64,000 bases of DNA, taken from positions 310,001 to 374,000 of the forward strand of contig CAVXCS010000007.1 in NCBI GenBank assembly GCA_963760375.1, given 5' to 3'. The translations under genes were made by a program, and so were the position numbers. The DNA comes from Pelagihabitans sp963760375 (lineage in GTDB: Bacteria > Bacteroidota > Bacteroidia > Flavobacteriales > Flavobacteriaceae). Shown in pieces: positions 1-8,299 of this stretch. Below the pieces are notes generated by a model, which was not told the origin of the DNA, made no database searches, and saw nothing but the letters and a program-made list of their open reading frames with translations. The stretch's first letter is position 1. Each line of letters opens with the position of its first letter.

Positions 1-1073
1 TTATAGCCAGCCAGGCCCTGATCACCGGGATTTTCACCTTGGTCAACGAAGCGATCAAACTAAAGCTATGGACCAATTTAAAGGTAAAATACCCTTCGAC
101 CCACAAAGGCCAGATCTACATACCTAAGATCAATTATTTTTTGTTGGCGGGTTGTTTGCTGGTCATTCTGTTGTTCAAAAAGTCGACCAACATGGAGGCC
201 GCCTATGGCCTGGCCATCACCATCGATATGATCATGACCAGTTTGCTTTTGGGATATCTTTTAATGGTGCGTTCCAAGAAAAAAAAGTTTTTGTTCGCAG
301 GCCTTTTTGCGATCTTCCTCCTCATCGAAGCCACTTTTTTGTTCTCCAACCTCAACAAAATAATCCATGGCGGCTGGTTTACCCTTATGCTTGCCTTGGT
401 CCTGTTCACCTTGCTTTTCTTTTACAACAGGGCAAGGCAGTTGCGGAACAGGGTCACCGAGTATAAATTGACAGATGATATCAAACCTTTGCTGGCCAGC
501 GTGTCAGAAGACGGGAAGTTGCCCTACCTGGCCACCAATTTGGTGTATCCGGTACGATCGACACGCACCAATTTTATCGATGTCACCGTGGTACATTCCC
601 TCTTTTTCATGCAGCCTAAACGGGCGAAGGTATATTGGTTTCTCCATATCGAAATCGCCGATGTACCATACGGCATTACGTACAAAACCCAGACCATCCT
701 GCCCAAAAAAGCATTTTTCGTGAAACTCAACCTGGGTTTCAAAGAACCCCATTTGATCGATTATATGATGAAAAAAATCCATGCCGATCTGGTCAAGTCG
801 GGGGAGATATCAGCGAACAACATCTTCGATAGCTTGTCTGTTGGAAAAATCCCGGTTGATTTTAAGTATATCTTGATCAACTCGAGGGTAGCCACCGATA
901 ACCATCTGACCTTGATCGAGGTTTTTGCCGTAAAAGTCTACCGTTTGTTGAAATCGATCGGGTTGACCGCCATGGAAGATTTTGGATTGGACACCACCAA
1001 TTCGATGGAAGAAAAAATCCCGATCAACGTGGCCAAAACCGAAAAATTGAAAATCACCCGTTTAGAGTCTTAG
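1..1073 (+). CDS. kup: Kup-type potassium uptake protein, C-terminal part (5' truncated by window edge)
   Basis: The frame is open from base 3, so the gene begins before the window. The visible part starts with IASQALITGIFTLVNEA, a conserved stretch of KUP/HAK/KT transporters, followed by four hydrophobic segments (around YFLLAGCLLVILLF, the AYGLAITIDMIMTS region, FLFAGLFAIFLLIEATF and WFTLMLALVLFTLLFF). A hydrophilic tail of about 200 residues follows, matching the cytoplasmic C-terminal domain of the family. It should be an inner-membrane K+/H+ symporter. It converges on the epimerase gene with 35 bp between them and no clear terminator. Family assignment is firm; the N-terminal half cannot be judged. 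Confidence 0.93.
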   Translation, partial: IASQALITGIFTLVNEAIKLKLWTNLKVKYPSTHKGQIYIPKINYFLLAGCLLVILLFKKSTNMEAAYGLAITIDMIMTSLLLGYLLMVRSKKKKFLFAGLFAIFLLIEATFLFSNLNKIIHGGWFTLMLALVLFTLLFFYNRARQLRNRVTEYKLTDDIKPLLASVSEDGKLPYLATNLVYPVRSTRTNFIDVTVVHSLFFMQPKRAKVYWFLHIEIADVPYGITYKTQTILPKKAFFVKLNLGFKEPHLIDYMMKKIHADLVKSGEISANNIFDSLSVGKIPVDFKYILINSRVATDNHLTLIEVFAVKVYRLLKSIGLTAMEDFGLDTTNSMEEKIPINVAKTEKLKITRLES

Positions 1074-1108
1074 GTGGCCTCCATTTACCATTGGCTATGC
1101 AAGTAGCT

Positions 1109-2170
1109 TTAAAGATCAAGGGGGCCCAGTCCGGGCACTTCCTGAGGGTACAGCACCCCTTTTCGCAGGGTGAACATTCCGGCCGTGGGGTCATTGGCAA
1201 TTTCTAAATGGCCATCCAGATCGGCATATTTGATATTGGGCCGCGATAGCGCAAAATGCAATCCGGCAGCAATCCCGAGGGCGCATTCATCGATACAGCC
1301 TACCATGGCCTCCAGACTCGCTGCCTTGGCTACCGAATTGATGTGCATACCTTCCATGATGCCGCCGACCTTCATGAGCTTGATGTTGATCATGTTCACG
1401 CGCTCGTTGCGCGCCAAACGAAACATGTCTTTCAAGGTTTTCAGGCTTTCGTCGGCCATGACCGGAATTTTGGTGTTTTGGGTGACCTTTCCCAATCTTT
1501 TCTCCTTCCCTACCCGGGTAGGCTGTTCGAAAATTTCGATGCCGATGTCGCTCGTGGCCTCAAAAAAGGCCAGGGCCTGGGAAACCGAATATCCCTGGTT
1601 GCCATCGAAACGCAACTTTAGTTGCGGAAAGGCCGCATGGATGCGGCGCATTTTATCGATATCCTCCTCTACATTGCTCCCCCCTTTGATCTTCAAAATA
1701 CCAAAACCCTGACGCACCAAGGCTTTGGCCTCTCTAAGGGTTTCTTCAGGTGATAAAATGCCGATGGTAATGCTTGTGGGAATACTGGTTCGGTACCCGC
1801 CCAGATATTGGTACAAGGGTACCCCCGCCTTTTTTGATATCAGATCGTACAAGGCCATATCGGCCATGGCAAGGGTTGAAGACGCGGTGGGGAGCATCTG
1901 TCCGATCTCTTGCAGCAACAGGGCAAAATGGAAAGGGTTCTTGCCCTTTAAGAATGGCACGATTATATCTTTGATCAAAACTTCGACCTGGTCTGCGGTT
2001 TCCAAGGTGACCGTAGCATCTGGTGCTGCACAGCCGTATCCTACCAATGGGGAATCGGTCTCCACCTTCAAAATAAAATTGGTGGTCTTGCTGATGGTCT
2101 CGTAGGCTATGGTATAGGGCACCGTCAACTGGAGGTCGAGGCGCTCATAGGATACTTTGGTGATCTTCAT
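1109..2170 (-). CDS. Dipeptide epimerase / N-acetyl-D-Glu racemase-like enolase-superfamily enzyme
   Basis: 353 residues, normal length for the mandelate racemase/muconate lactonizing branch of the enolase superfamily. The catalytic lysine motif KIK is at residues 160-162, metal ligands are D189 (with N191), E215 (EQPT) and D240 (ADES), and the second catalytic lysine is K264. The family racemises L-Ala-D/L-Glu in murein recycling. DgcA, a relative, racemises N-acetyl-D-glutamate and is paired with a DUF1611 acetyltransferase (DgcN). Here the start overlaps the end of a DUF1611 gene by 4 bp, so the DgcA-type role is an attractive inference. The C-terminal specificity residues were not checked. 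Last gene of a three-gene minus-strand operon. Confidence 0.88.
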   Translation of the reverse strand: MKITKVSYERLDLQLTVPYTIAYETISKTTNFILKVETDSPLVGYGCAAPDATVTLETADQVEVLIKDIIVPFLKGKNPFHFALLLQEIGQMLPTASSTLAMADMALYDLISKKAGVPLYQYLGGYRTSIPTSITIGILSPEETLREAKALVRQGFGILKIKGGSNVEEDIDKMRRIHAAFPQLKLRFDGNQGYSVSQALAFFEATSDIGIEIFEQPTRVGKEKRLGKVTQNTKIPVMADESLKTLKDMFRLARNERVNMINIKLMKVGGIMEGMHINSVAKAASLEAMVGCIDECALGIAAGLHFALSRPNIKYADLDGHLEIANDPTAGMFTLRKGVLYPQEVPGLGPLDL

Positions 2171-3240
2171 AAAATCTTTGCCTTCAGGAGTTCGATAAGC
2201 GGAGCCGCCCCGTGTGCCAATACATCAAAGGCGGGCAGGCCCGTTTCTTTGGTGATTGCCTGGCAGGCGGGAAGGATTTCCTCCGGGGCCATGTTTTCAT
2301 GGTTGACCGTTACGGCAATTACCTTTTTTCCGGAAATTACCTCAATGGCCTTGATCTGTTCGGGAAGGGAATGCAGGGTATAGCCCGGAAAACCATCGTA
2401 TTCCACTCTTTTCGGGGCATGTTGCAGGATCACATGATCGGGCCTGCCAGCGGCCAGGATCTCAAACCCTCCAGGATATGCGGGGTTCATTAGACTGCCC
2501 TGCCCTTCTATGACGATCACATCGGGTTTCTCGTTCTTATAGGCGTTCACCACGGCATGTTCTATCTCGCCCGAGACAAAATCGTTGATGCAACTGTCGA
2601 GGATCATGCTGTATTTTGCCCCTTGCATCCACGCGGTCTGCCCGGTTCCGATCATTTCGGCCTTGAGGCCGGCGGCCCTGAAACCGTGAACCAAGATCCA
2701 TGCGGTGGTGCGTTTTCCCAGGGCCGAATCGGTGCCCAAAACGGCCAGTTTAAGACAATCGACCTTTTCGATATCACCGGTGAAGAAATGCAGCTGGTCC
2801 CGATCGGGGGTTTTGCGCACGTCCCTGATCTTTACCCCGTGTGCCTTGGCCAGGACCATTAGGTCGGAATCATTGGTCAAAAAGTCGTGCAGGCCGCTGT
2901 CCACGTTCCAGCCTTTGGCTATTGCAACTTTAATGGTCTCCTTGGCCTTGGCCGGCAAACGGCCCCCATCGGGTGCGAGTCCGACCACAAAATATTGCGG
3001 CAATCGGTCGGTCTTTGTCAATTGCGCCATGGCATCGTCGATATCCTTAAAAATAGGGATGCCATTGGCTTTGCCGTCGAGGACCATTCCGGCATCCTGC
3101 CCGGCATAATGGCCATCGAGAAGTCCAACTACATCATAACGTTCCGTAAATCGCACCAGGCCATGGGCCGTTTTTCCATTGGGGGTATTGAAGGCATCTT
3201 GGCAATAGACCAAAGCTTTGCCGTCTATCGATTTTTTCAT
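2167..3240 (-). CDS. DUF1611 family P-loop protein, DgcN-like (candidate D-glutamate N-acetyltransferase)
   Basis: 357 residues. The N-terminal third (about 1-150) resembles the DUF1611 N-terminal domain, and the C-terminal part carries a P-loop, GTDSALGKRT at residues 169-178, in a dethiobiotin-synthetase-like fold. Most DUF1611 proteins are uncharacterised; DgcN of marine bacteria, a member of this family, N-acetylates D-glutamate before racemisation by DgcA. Here the gene overlaps the epimerase by 4 bp (translational coupling) and follows the PLP enzyme after 12 bp. Family membership is secure from the P-loop and overall pattern. The D-Glu acetyltransferase function is inferred from the gene pair. 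Confidence 0.82.
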   Translation of the reverse strand: MKKSIDGKALVYCQDAFNTPNGKTAHGLVRFTERYDVVGLLDGHYAGQDAGMVLDGKANGIPIFKDIDDAMAQLTKTDRLPQYFVVGLAPDGGRLPAKAKETIKVAIAKGWNVDSGLHDFLTNDSDLMVLAKAHGVKIRDVRKTPDRDQLHFFTGDIEKVDCLKLAVLGTDSALGKRTTAWILVHGFRAAGLKAEMIGTGQTAWMQGAKYSMILDSCINDFVSGEIEHAVVNAYKNEKPDVIVIEGQGSLMNPAYPGGFEILAAGRPDHVILQHAPKRVEYDGFPGYTLHSLPEQIKAIEVISGKKVIAVTVNHENMAPEEILPACQAITKETGLPAFDVLAHGAAPLIELLKAKIL

Positions 3241-3252
3241 TTTCGTTTGTTT

Positions 3253-4314
3253 TTATTGTTTCGCCGTTAAGACCGCCACAAAGCGATCGGGCTCGAAATT
3301 CAATTCTTCGTCCATTTCCAATAAGGCAATAAGGCCCGCAGTGGCGGCGGGAAGGATCAAAAAGCCCTCTTGTTTTGCCAGAAGGCTGGTCATCGACTTT
3401 AATTTTTTATCGCTGATGTTGAAGGCACTTCCCTCCGATTCCCTAAGGGCATATAGGGCCTCCTCCCCATCGAAACTGTGCCAATTGATCAACGGCTCGT
3501 TGTATTTGGTCTCCTTGATGGCTTCCGGGTTCAGGTCCTTGCAATGATCCAATCCGAGAAGAAACGATTGCACAATTGGATTCTTGTTGCTGGAGGAGGC
3601 GGCGATCATCTTGGGGATCCTCGAGGTCTTTCCCCTTTTGTACAGGTTCACGAAGCCCCGGTAGATCCCGGCGAACAAAGTACCGTTCGACACCGGAACG
3701 GCGCAATATTTTGGGGCATCTCCCAGGTCTTCATAAATCTCCAATGCGATCTGGGAATAGGCGGTGATCTGCAGGGGTGTGTTCAATCCCCCGGGATTGG
3801 CGTCGTACCAGTCGTGTTTTTTTGCCAGGGCGCTGCTCGCTACAACGACCTCTTCATAGCTTCCCGGCAGGCGGATGATCTCGGCTTCCAAGCGCTCCAT
3901 TTCGGCGATGCGATCGGTATGGTACGATTCGGGAATATAGATATTGCAACGTACCCCGGCCAATTGTGCGGCCAGGGCCACGGCCACCCCATAGTTGCCA
4001 CAGGTAGCCAGCGACACTACCTCAAATTCCCGCCTAAGGGCATCATAGACCTGGGCAAAGGCGATGCGGTCTTTTTGGGTGCCGGTAGGGTTGTCGCCCT
4101 CGTACTTGATGTAGAGCTGGCGTATGCCAAAGCCGCGTTCAAGGGTCTTCGCACGGTTCAATCCGGTGTCGCCTACTTCAAGGTTGATGATGTCTTCGTA
4201 GCATTCGAGCCGATCTACCAGCGACTTGCCGGAATCCTTTACCAAAAGGCTCAGTTCCATGGCTTCCGGGGAAACTTTGTTCTCCGCCGTTTGAACACCG
4301 TCTCTTAAATACAT
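3253..4314 (-). CDS. Threonine synthase-like PLP-dependent enzyme
   Basis: 353 residues, fold type II PLP enzyme. The PLP lysine is probably K81 in GDNPTGTQKDR, the place occupied by the Schiff-base lysine in threonine synthases. ATCGNYG follows, the usual substrate/cofactor asparagine loop, and PVSNGT looks like the phosphate-binding loop. It is shorter than ordinary threonine synthase and lacks its N-terminal domain. It is first in the minus-strand operon with DUF1611 and the epimerase, which suggests a role in amino-acid or D-amino-acid conversion (lyase, dehydratase or racemase) rather than threonine synthesis. The substrate is unknown. Its upstream 211 bp are shared with the divergent sugar isomerase gene and should hold both promoters. 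Confidence 0.8.
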   Translation of the reverse strand: MYLRDGVQTAENKVSPEAMELSLLVKDSGKSLVDRLECYEDIINLEVGDTGLNRAKTLERGFGIRQLYIKYEGDNPTGTQKDRIAFAQVYDALRREFEVVSLATCGNYGVAVALAAQLAGVRCNIYIPESYHTDRIAEMERLEAEIIRLPGSYEEVVVASSALAKKHDWYDANPGGLNTPLQITAYSQIALEIYEDLGDAPKYCAVPVSNGTLFAGIYRGFVNLYKRGKTSRIPKMIAASSSNKNPIVQSFLLGLDHCKDLNPEAIKETKYNEPLINWHSFDGEEALYALRESEGSAFNISDKKLKSMTSLLAKQEGFLILPAATAGLIALLEMDEELNFEPDRFVAVLTAKQ

Positions 4315-4525
4315 GCGCGCTTTATGAATAAGGTTTTAATATAGGGCTTTTGGCCCTTAAAGATAATCAGCAGCAAAGATAATTCTTTTAAAGCCTGATT
4401 TTCCGAAGAAAGACCTACTTCTTAGGTGCCAGATTGCAGAACGATGCGATGGCGCCGCTTCCTATCGCGGCACAGGAATAATTCACTATCTTGGAATACC
4501 ATATCCATACTAACAACCAAACATC

Positions 4526-5509
4526 ATGACCCACAAAATTTCAAGAAGAAAAGCGATCGGCAACAGCCTTAAGGTTTCCCTAGCAGCGTTGGGCGGCTAT
4601 GCCTTCACGACCGGGATGCCCGATCTACAGGCTCCCAAAACCCTTGATCCAAAAAAGAAACTGCCCTTCAGGATCAGTTTGAATACCTCGACCTTGCTGC
4701 ATTACAAGTTGTCGGTGGACGTTCAGATCGACATGGTCGCGGATGCGGGCTTCGACGGCATCGAATTGTGGATGAGCGATGTGAAGTCCTATTTGGAGCA
4801 AGGAGGCAGTCTTCAAACCCTAAAAGAAAAGTTGGAGTCCCGCCAGCTGGTGCTGGAAGACATGATCGGCTTCGCCAGATGGTGCAGTGACGATCCTGAG
4901 GAACGGAAAGCGGCCGTGGACCAGTTGCGCGAAGAAATGAACATCACCGCCGGTCTGGGCGGCAAATACATCGCGGCCCCCATCATGGGCCTCGAAGCGC
5001 TGGAGTGCGGGAAATTCGATGATTATGTGGAAAGGTACAAGGCCATTTTAGAGGTGGGCGATGAAACCGGGGTTACCCCGCTCCTGGAACTCTGGGGCAT
5101 GGGCGTCTTGCACAAACTGGCCGACTGCGCACAGATCGTGATCGCCACCGGGCATCCCAAGGCCACTATTTTATTGGACTTTTACCACATCTATCGCGGC
5201 GGGAACGATTGGGACACCGTGGATTGCCTGAACGGTAAGCGGTTGCCGGTAATCCATATGAACGACTATCCCGCGAGTCCGGCCAGGGAACTGCTGAAAG
5301 ATTCCGACCGCACCTTCCCCGGGGAGGGCATCTGTGATTTTGGGACGGCCATCCCCAAACTGTACGCTGCAGGCTTTAGGGGCGGCTTCGCAGTGGAACT
5401 GTTCAATCAGGGCTATTGGGAGACCATGGATGCCAAGACCATTTTGAAACATAGCTACGAAAAGACCTATGAAGTGGTGGAAAAGGCCATGGCGGGCACG
5501 ATGTATTGA
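4526..5509 (+). CDS. Exported sugar phosphate isomerase/epimerase (xylose isomerase-like TIM barrel), Tat signal
   Basis: 327 residues. The N-terminus has a twin-arginine region (SRRKAIGNSLKVSLAALGG), so export of a folded, metal-loaded protein is likely. From about residue 45 the protein follows the AP-endonuclease-2/xylose isomerase-like TIM barrel, with FDGIELW early, FYHIYRGG and HMNDYP in the middle, and FPGEGICDF and the AVELFNQGYW segment near the C-terminus, all typical of metal-binding sugar isomerase/epimerases. Such proteins often work with Gfo/Idh/MocA oxidoreductases and DUF1080 hydrolases, which occur at 40.4-42.5 kb but are not linked in an operon. Substrate unknown. Confidence 0.85.
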   Translation: MTHKISRRKAIGNSLKVSLAALGGYAFTTGMPDLQAPKTLDPKKKLPFRISLNTSTLLHYKLSVDVQIDMVADAGFDGIELWMSDVKSYLEQGGSLQTLKEKLESRQLVLEDMIGFARWCSDDPEERKAAVDQLREEMNITAGLGGKYIAAPIMGLEALECGKFDDYVERYKAILEVGDETGVTPLLELWGMGVLHKLADCAQIVIATGHPKATILLDFYHIYRGGNDWDTVDCLNGKRLPVIHMNDYPASPARELLKDSDRTFPGEGICDFGTAIPKLYAAGFRGGFAVELFNQGYWETMDAKTILKHSYEKTYEVVEKAMAGTMY

Positions 5510-5566
5510 CATTACCGTCGCAAGGCTTCAAGGAGACATTAGGATGGGGATAATAACATAGAGATA

Positions 5567-5670
5567 GGTCTCGACGCCGCTCGACCTGACAAAAGGACCA
5601 ACAACCCAGCAATGAAATGCAGGATGTGGATAAAAACATTGAAATAGGTCTCTACACCGCTCGACCTGAC
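5567..5670 (+). repeat. Two copies of the 24-bp palindromic repeat (forward orientation)
   Basis: Copies at 5567-5590 and 5647-5670, both reading GGTCTCGAC..CCGCTCGACCTGAC (second copy TCTACACCGC in the middle). Each has a self-complementary TCGA repeated across a six-base loop and closed by GG/CC. They lie between the isomerase and the first DUF6090 gene, 80 bp apart. The sequence before each copy is also similar (GGATG.GGATAA..ACAT.GA.ATA), so this is a short tandem duplication. The same palindrome recurs throughout the window. Confidence 0.85.
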
Positions 5671-5684
5671 AAAAAGTATTGACT

Positions 5685-6425
5685 ATGATCTCCTTCTTAA
5701 GAAAAATCAGGCAACGGCTCCTCTCCCAAAACAAGGTTTCCAGATACCTGTTGTACGCCATTGGGGAAATCGTTTTGGTGGTCCTCGGAATCCTGATCGC
5801 CCTGCAGATCAATAACTGGAACGAGCTACAGAAACTGCAAGAAAAGGAAACCATATTATTGGCGTCTTTCCAAAAAGAGTTGGAAGAAAATATCACTTTT
5901 CTCCAATCGAAAGTGAACTTCAATGATTCCCTCATGGCCCATATGGAGAGATTCCTTGAATTGGCAGAAAAAGAAGGCGTTTTGGAATATAACTATACGA
6001 ACCATTTCAGAATTTTTGATTATGTCCCGGCCATAGTCAATGCGCCTATTTTGGAGGATATTCTGGAGTCGGATTCCAGGGCATTGGTCACGAGATCGGA
6101 ACTTTTGCCTCAGCTTAGGGCCCTGCACTCCGGTTATAAGGCCATAGAAAAAGGGGAGTATTATCTGGATGAATTCTGGAACGATAAAGTGACCGATTAT
6201 ATCATTGCTGCAGGCGCCGGTCATGTCATATTCAGTGGCATGCCCGAGGATGCCACAACAATGGATAAAAAGGAAAAACTCTTGAAGATAAACGATCAGT
6301 TCCTTTCCCTGATCTCCATAAAAAAAGGATTACAACAAGTATGGTTGATCGACCAGAAAAAGGCCTTGGAAAGGTCCAAAAATGTACTACAATCGCTTCA
6401 AGACAATCCCATCATAAATGATTAA
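5685..6425 (+). CDS. DUF6090 family membrane-anchored protein
   Basis: 246 residues from the ATG at 5685; a TTG two codons upstream is a weaker alternative. The N-terminus (FLRKIRQRLLSQNKVSRYLL, then the hydrophobic YAIGEIVLVVLGILIALQIN) is the Flavobacteriaceae DUF6090 signature: a short basic cytoplasmic stretch followed by one membrane helix. The remaining 200 residues are hydrophilic, largely helical and probably periplasmic. It overlaps the next paralogue by 8 bp, so the two are one transcription unit. Function unknown. Its own start is only 14 bp after a palindromic repeat. Confidence 0.82.
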   Translation: MISFLRKIRQRLLSQNKVSRYLLYAIGEIVLVVLGILIALQINNWNELQKLQEKETILLASFQKELEENITFLQSKVNFNDSLMAHMERFLELAEKEGVLEYNYTNHFRIFDYVPAIVNAPILEDILESDSRALVTRSELLPQLRALHSGYKAIEKGEYYLDEFWNDKVTDYIIAAGAGHVIFSGMPEDATTMDKKEKLLKINDQFLSLISIKKGLQQVWLIDQKKALERSKNVLQSLQDNPIIND

Positions 6426-7155
6426 CTTCTTTCGAAAAATCCGCCTTCAGCTCCTCGCCCAAAACAAGGTCTCCAGATACCTGCTCTATGCCCTTGGGGA
6501 AATATTTTTGGTGGTCATCGGCATTCTCATCGCCCTGCAGATCAACAATTGGAACGATTGGAGAAAGGACCGTGTAAAAGAAAAGATCCTGCTCCAGGAT
6601 ATGGCGGAAAATCTCGACCTCAACATTCAGAACTTACAAGGCGATATCGAATTCTTGCGGGCCATGAACCGTTCCAGTACCATCGTTTTGGAGGCATTAG
6701 GCAGTAGAACGCCCTTTTCGGACTCCCTCCGTGCGCATTTTCATCTGGCCAGGGTCAGCAAACAAAACCTCTCGCTGTCCGATATTGCCTATCAGGCCCT
6801 AAAATCGCATGGGATCGACATCATTACGAACAAAGAATTGGGCAAGGAGATCCTAAAATTGCACGAAGTCACGGTTCCCAATATTTTATCGACGAACAGT
6901 CTGGTCAATGAGGAGTATAAACCCTTCGTCAACCATATTGTGCTGCATTTTGATCTGGTGGAAGGTGTGGGCCTAACGCCCAATGACTATGAATCCCTGT
7001 TTACAGATCATTTCTATATCTCATGGACCAAAGCCTACGGCCAAGGCAGACTTTATCTGATCGAGACCGACAAAGGTCTGATAGCGGAATATCAAAGGGT
7101 CCTCGAATTGATTCGGGCCGAACTGGGGCTTACCAATCGTATAGCCCCGATCTGA
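6418..7155 (+). CDS. DUF6090 family membrane-anchored protein (tandem paralogue)
   Basis: 245 residues, starting inside the 3' end of the previous gene. The first 47 residues are nearly the same as in its neighbour (INFFRKIRLQLLAQNKVSR, YLLYALGEIFLVVIGILIAL, QINNWND), while the extracytoplasmic part has diverged. This pattern fits old tandem duplication, with a conserved membrane anchor and a free-running C-terminal domain. A third, fused family member lies at 30385-31665. No catalytic motif seen. Confidence 0.82.
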   Translation: MINFFRKIRLQLLAQNKVSRYLLYALGEIFLVVIGILIALQINNWNDWRKDRVKEKILLQDMAENLDLNIQNLQGDIEFLRAMNRSSTIVLEALGSRTPFSDSLRAHFHLARVSKQNLSLSDIAYQALKSHGIDIITNKELGKEILKLHEVTVPNILSTNSLVNEEYKPFVNHIVLHFDLVEGVGLTPNDYESLFTDHFYISWTKAYGQGRLYLIETDKGLIAEYQRVLELIRAELGLTNRIAPI

Positions 7156-7262
7156 GGTTCGATTTTCCCCTGATGGCCTGAAGGAAACAAAGAATGCATT
7201 ATATTTCGGTGGGATTCGGTTGGATTTCAAAGAAAGGAGCATAAAAATGGCACACTTCGCTT

Positions 7263-8006
7263 ATGGACGGTTTAAAAAAAATTTTGATCGCCTTTGAACT
7301 GCACGACGTTGAAGGCATCAAGGGAGCATTTGAGAGCGGGTTCGATCTCGATCAAATGCACGATGGCAAGCCCTTGGTTCACCACCTGATCGATATGTAT
7401 ACCCGGGGACCCTCATTCAAGGCCTGTATCCAGGCCTTCGTCGACCATGGCCTGCATTTCGAGGATAAGGCATTGCTTGCCGTGCTGCTCAACGATGCGG
7501 ACACGCTGGATGCCCTGCTATCGGCCGACCAGCAGCTGTTGAACCGGACCTATTCGTTCCAATGTGCTTTTACACCCCTTTATGAAGCGGGCCTATTGCA
7601 TCTCTGTGCCGAATACAACCATTTGGCCTGTGCAAGAACACTTGTAAAACACGGGGCCGACGTTAACGCGAAAGCAGGGATCGATGCCAACGGATTCGGC
7701 GGGCAAACCCCCATATTCCATACAGTGAACCAAGATGCGAACAAGTGCGTGGAGGTCATGAAATACCTCATTGATCAACAAGCCGATCTGTCCTTGACGG
7801 TGAAAGGGCTCATTTGGGGCAAAGGTTATGATTGGGAGACCTTCATCCCCAGCGTCAACCCCATAAGCTATGCCATGATGGGCCTACTAAGGCAGTTCCA
7901 AAGGTCGGAAGCACAGATTTATGAGGTCGTATCGCTGTTGCTCCATGCCCGTTACGGAATCGAATACCACCCCGGGAACATTCCCAATAAATATTTGAAT
8001 TCATAA
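7263..8006 (+). CDS. Ankyrin repeat protein
   Basis: 247 residues without signal peptide. Ankyrin-type repeats are visible around residues 10-40, 70-95 and 110-185. The clearest is GLLHLCAEYNHLACARTLVK followed by HGADVNAKAGIDANGFGGQ and TPIFHTV, then a repeat ending DQQADLSLTVKG. It is probably a soluble protein-interaction module. It follows the DUF6090 pair by 107 bp and may be co-transcribed. Partner unknown. Confidence 0.8.
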   Translation: MDGLKKILIAFELHDVEGIKGAFESGFDLDQMHDGKPLVHHLIDMYTRGPSFKACIQAFVDHGLHFEDKALLAVLLNDADTLDALLSADQQLLNRTYSFQCAFTPLYEAGLLHLCAEYNHLACARTLVKHGADVNAKAGIDANGFGGQTPIFHTVNQDANKCVEVMKYLIDQQADLSLTVKGLIWGKGYDWETFIPSVNPISYAMMGLLRQFQRSEAQIYEVVSLLLHARYGIEYHPGNIPNKYLNS

Positions 8007-8008
8007 AA

Positions 8009-8173
8009 ATGGCGTGCGTATATTTTTTGAAATTCATCGTACCTCTGTTTATCAAACCCATGGCAAGTTATAAAAAGCAAAAATTCAACGATCTGGGGCT
8101 CGATACCAAAGTCCCTTTGTATAGGTGCCGGGCGCATAACAATGACGGTAGCTACTACGTGAGGAAATCCTGA
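8009..8173 (+). CDS. Small hypothetical protein, 54 aa
   Basis: ATG two bases after the ankyrin gene stop; the product begins MACVYFLKFIVPLFIKP and ends NNDGSYYVRKS. It has a short hydrophobic N-terminus and a polar tail. Support is only an open frame in a tight position behind another gene; no family recognised. It may be non-coding, since an opposite-strand frame is also open here. Confidence 0.3.
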   Translation: MACVYFLKFIVPLFIKPMASYKKQKFNDLGLDTKVPLYRCRAHNNDGSYYVRKS

Positions 8174-8299
8174 AGTGCCCATTTTTTGATCAAAAAGACA
8201 TATCTTGGGACACCGACAATACCGGGAAACTCCCCCATCCTTTTTCCGGACATTTTTGGCGAAGGCGCAATCAAAAATATTCAAACATAAACCATCCAT

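Noticed and set aside
3478..4308. 276-codon open frame antisense to the PLP enzyme
   Set aside because: A GC-bias shadow; the minus-strand gene has all family motifs.
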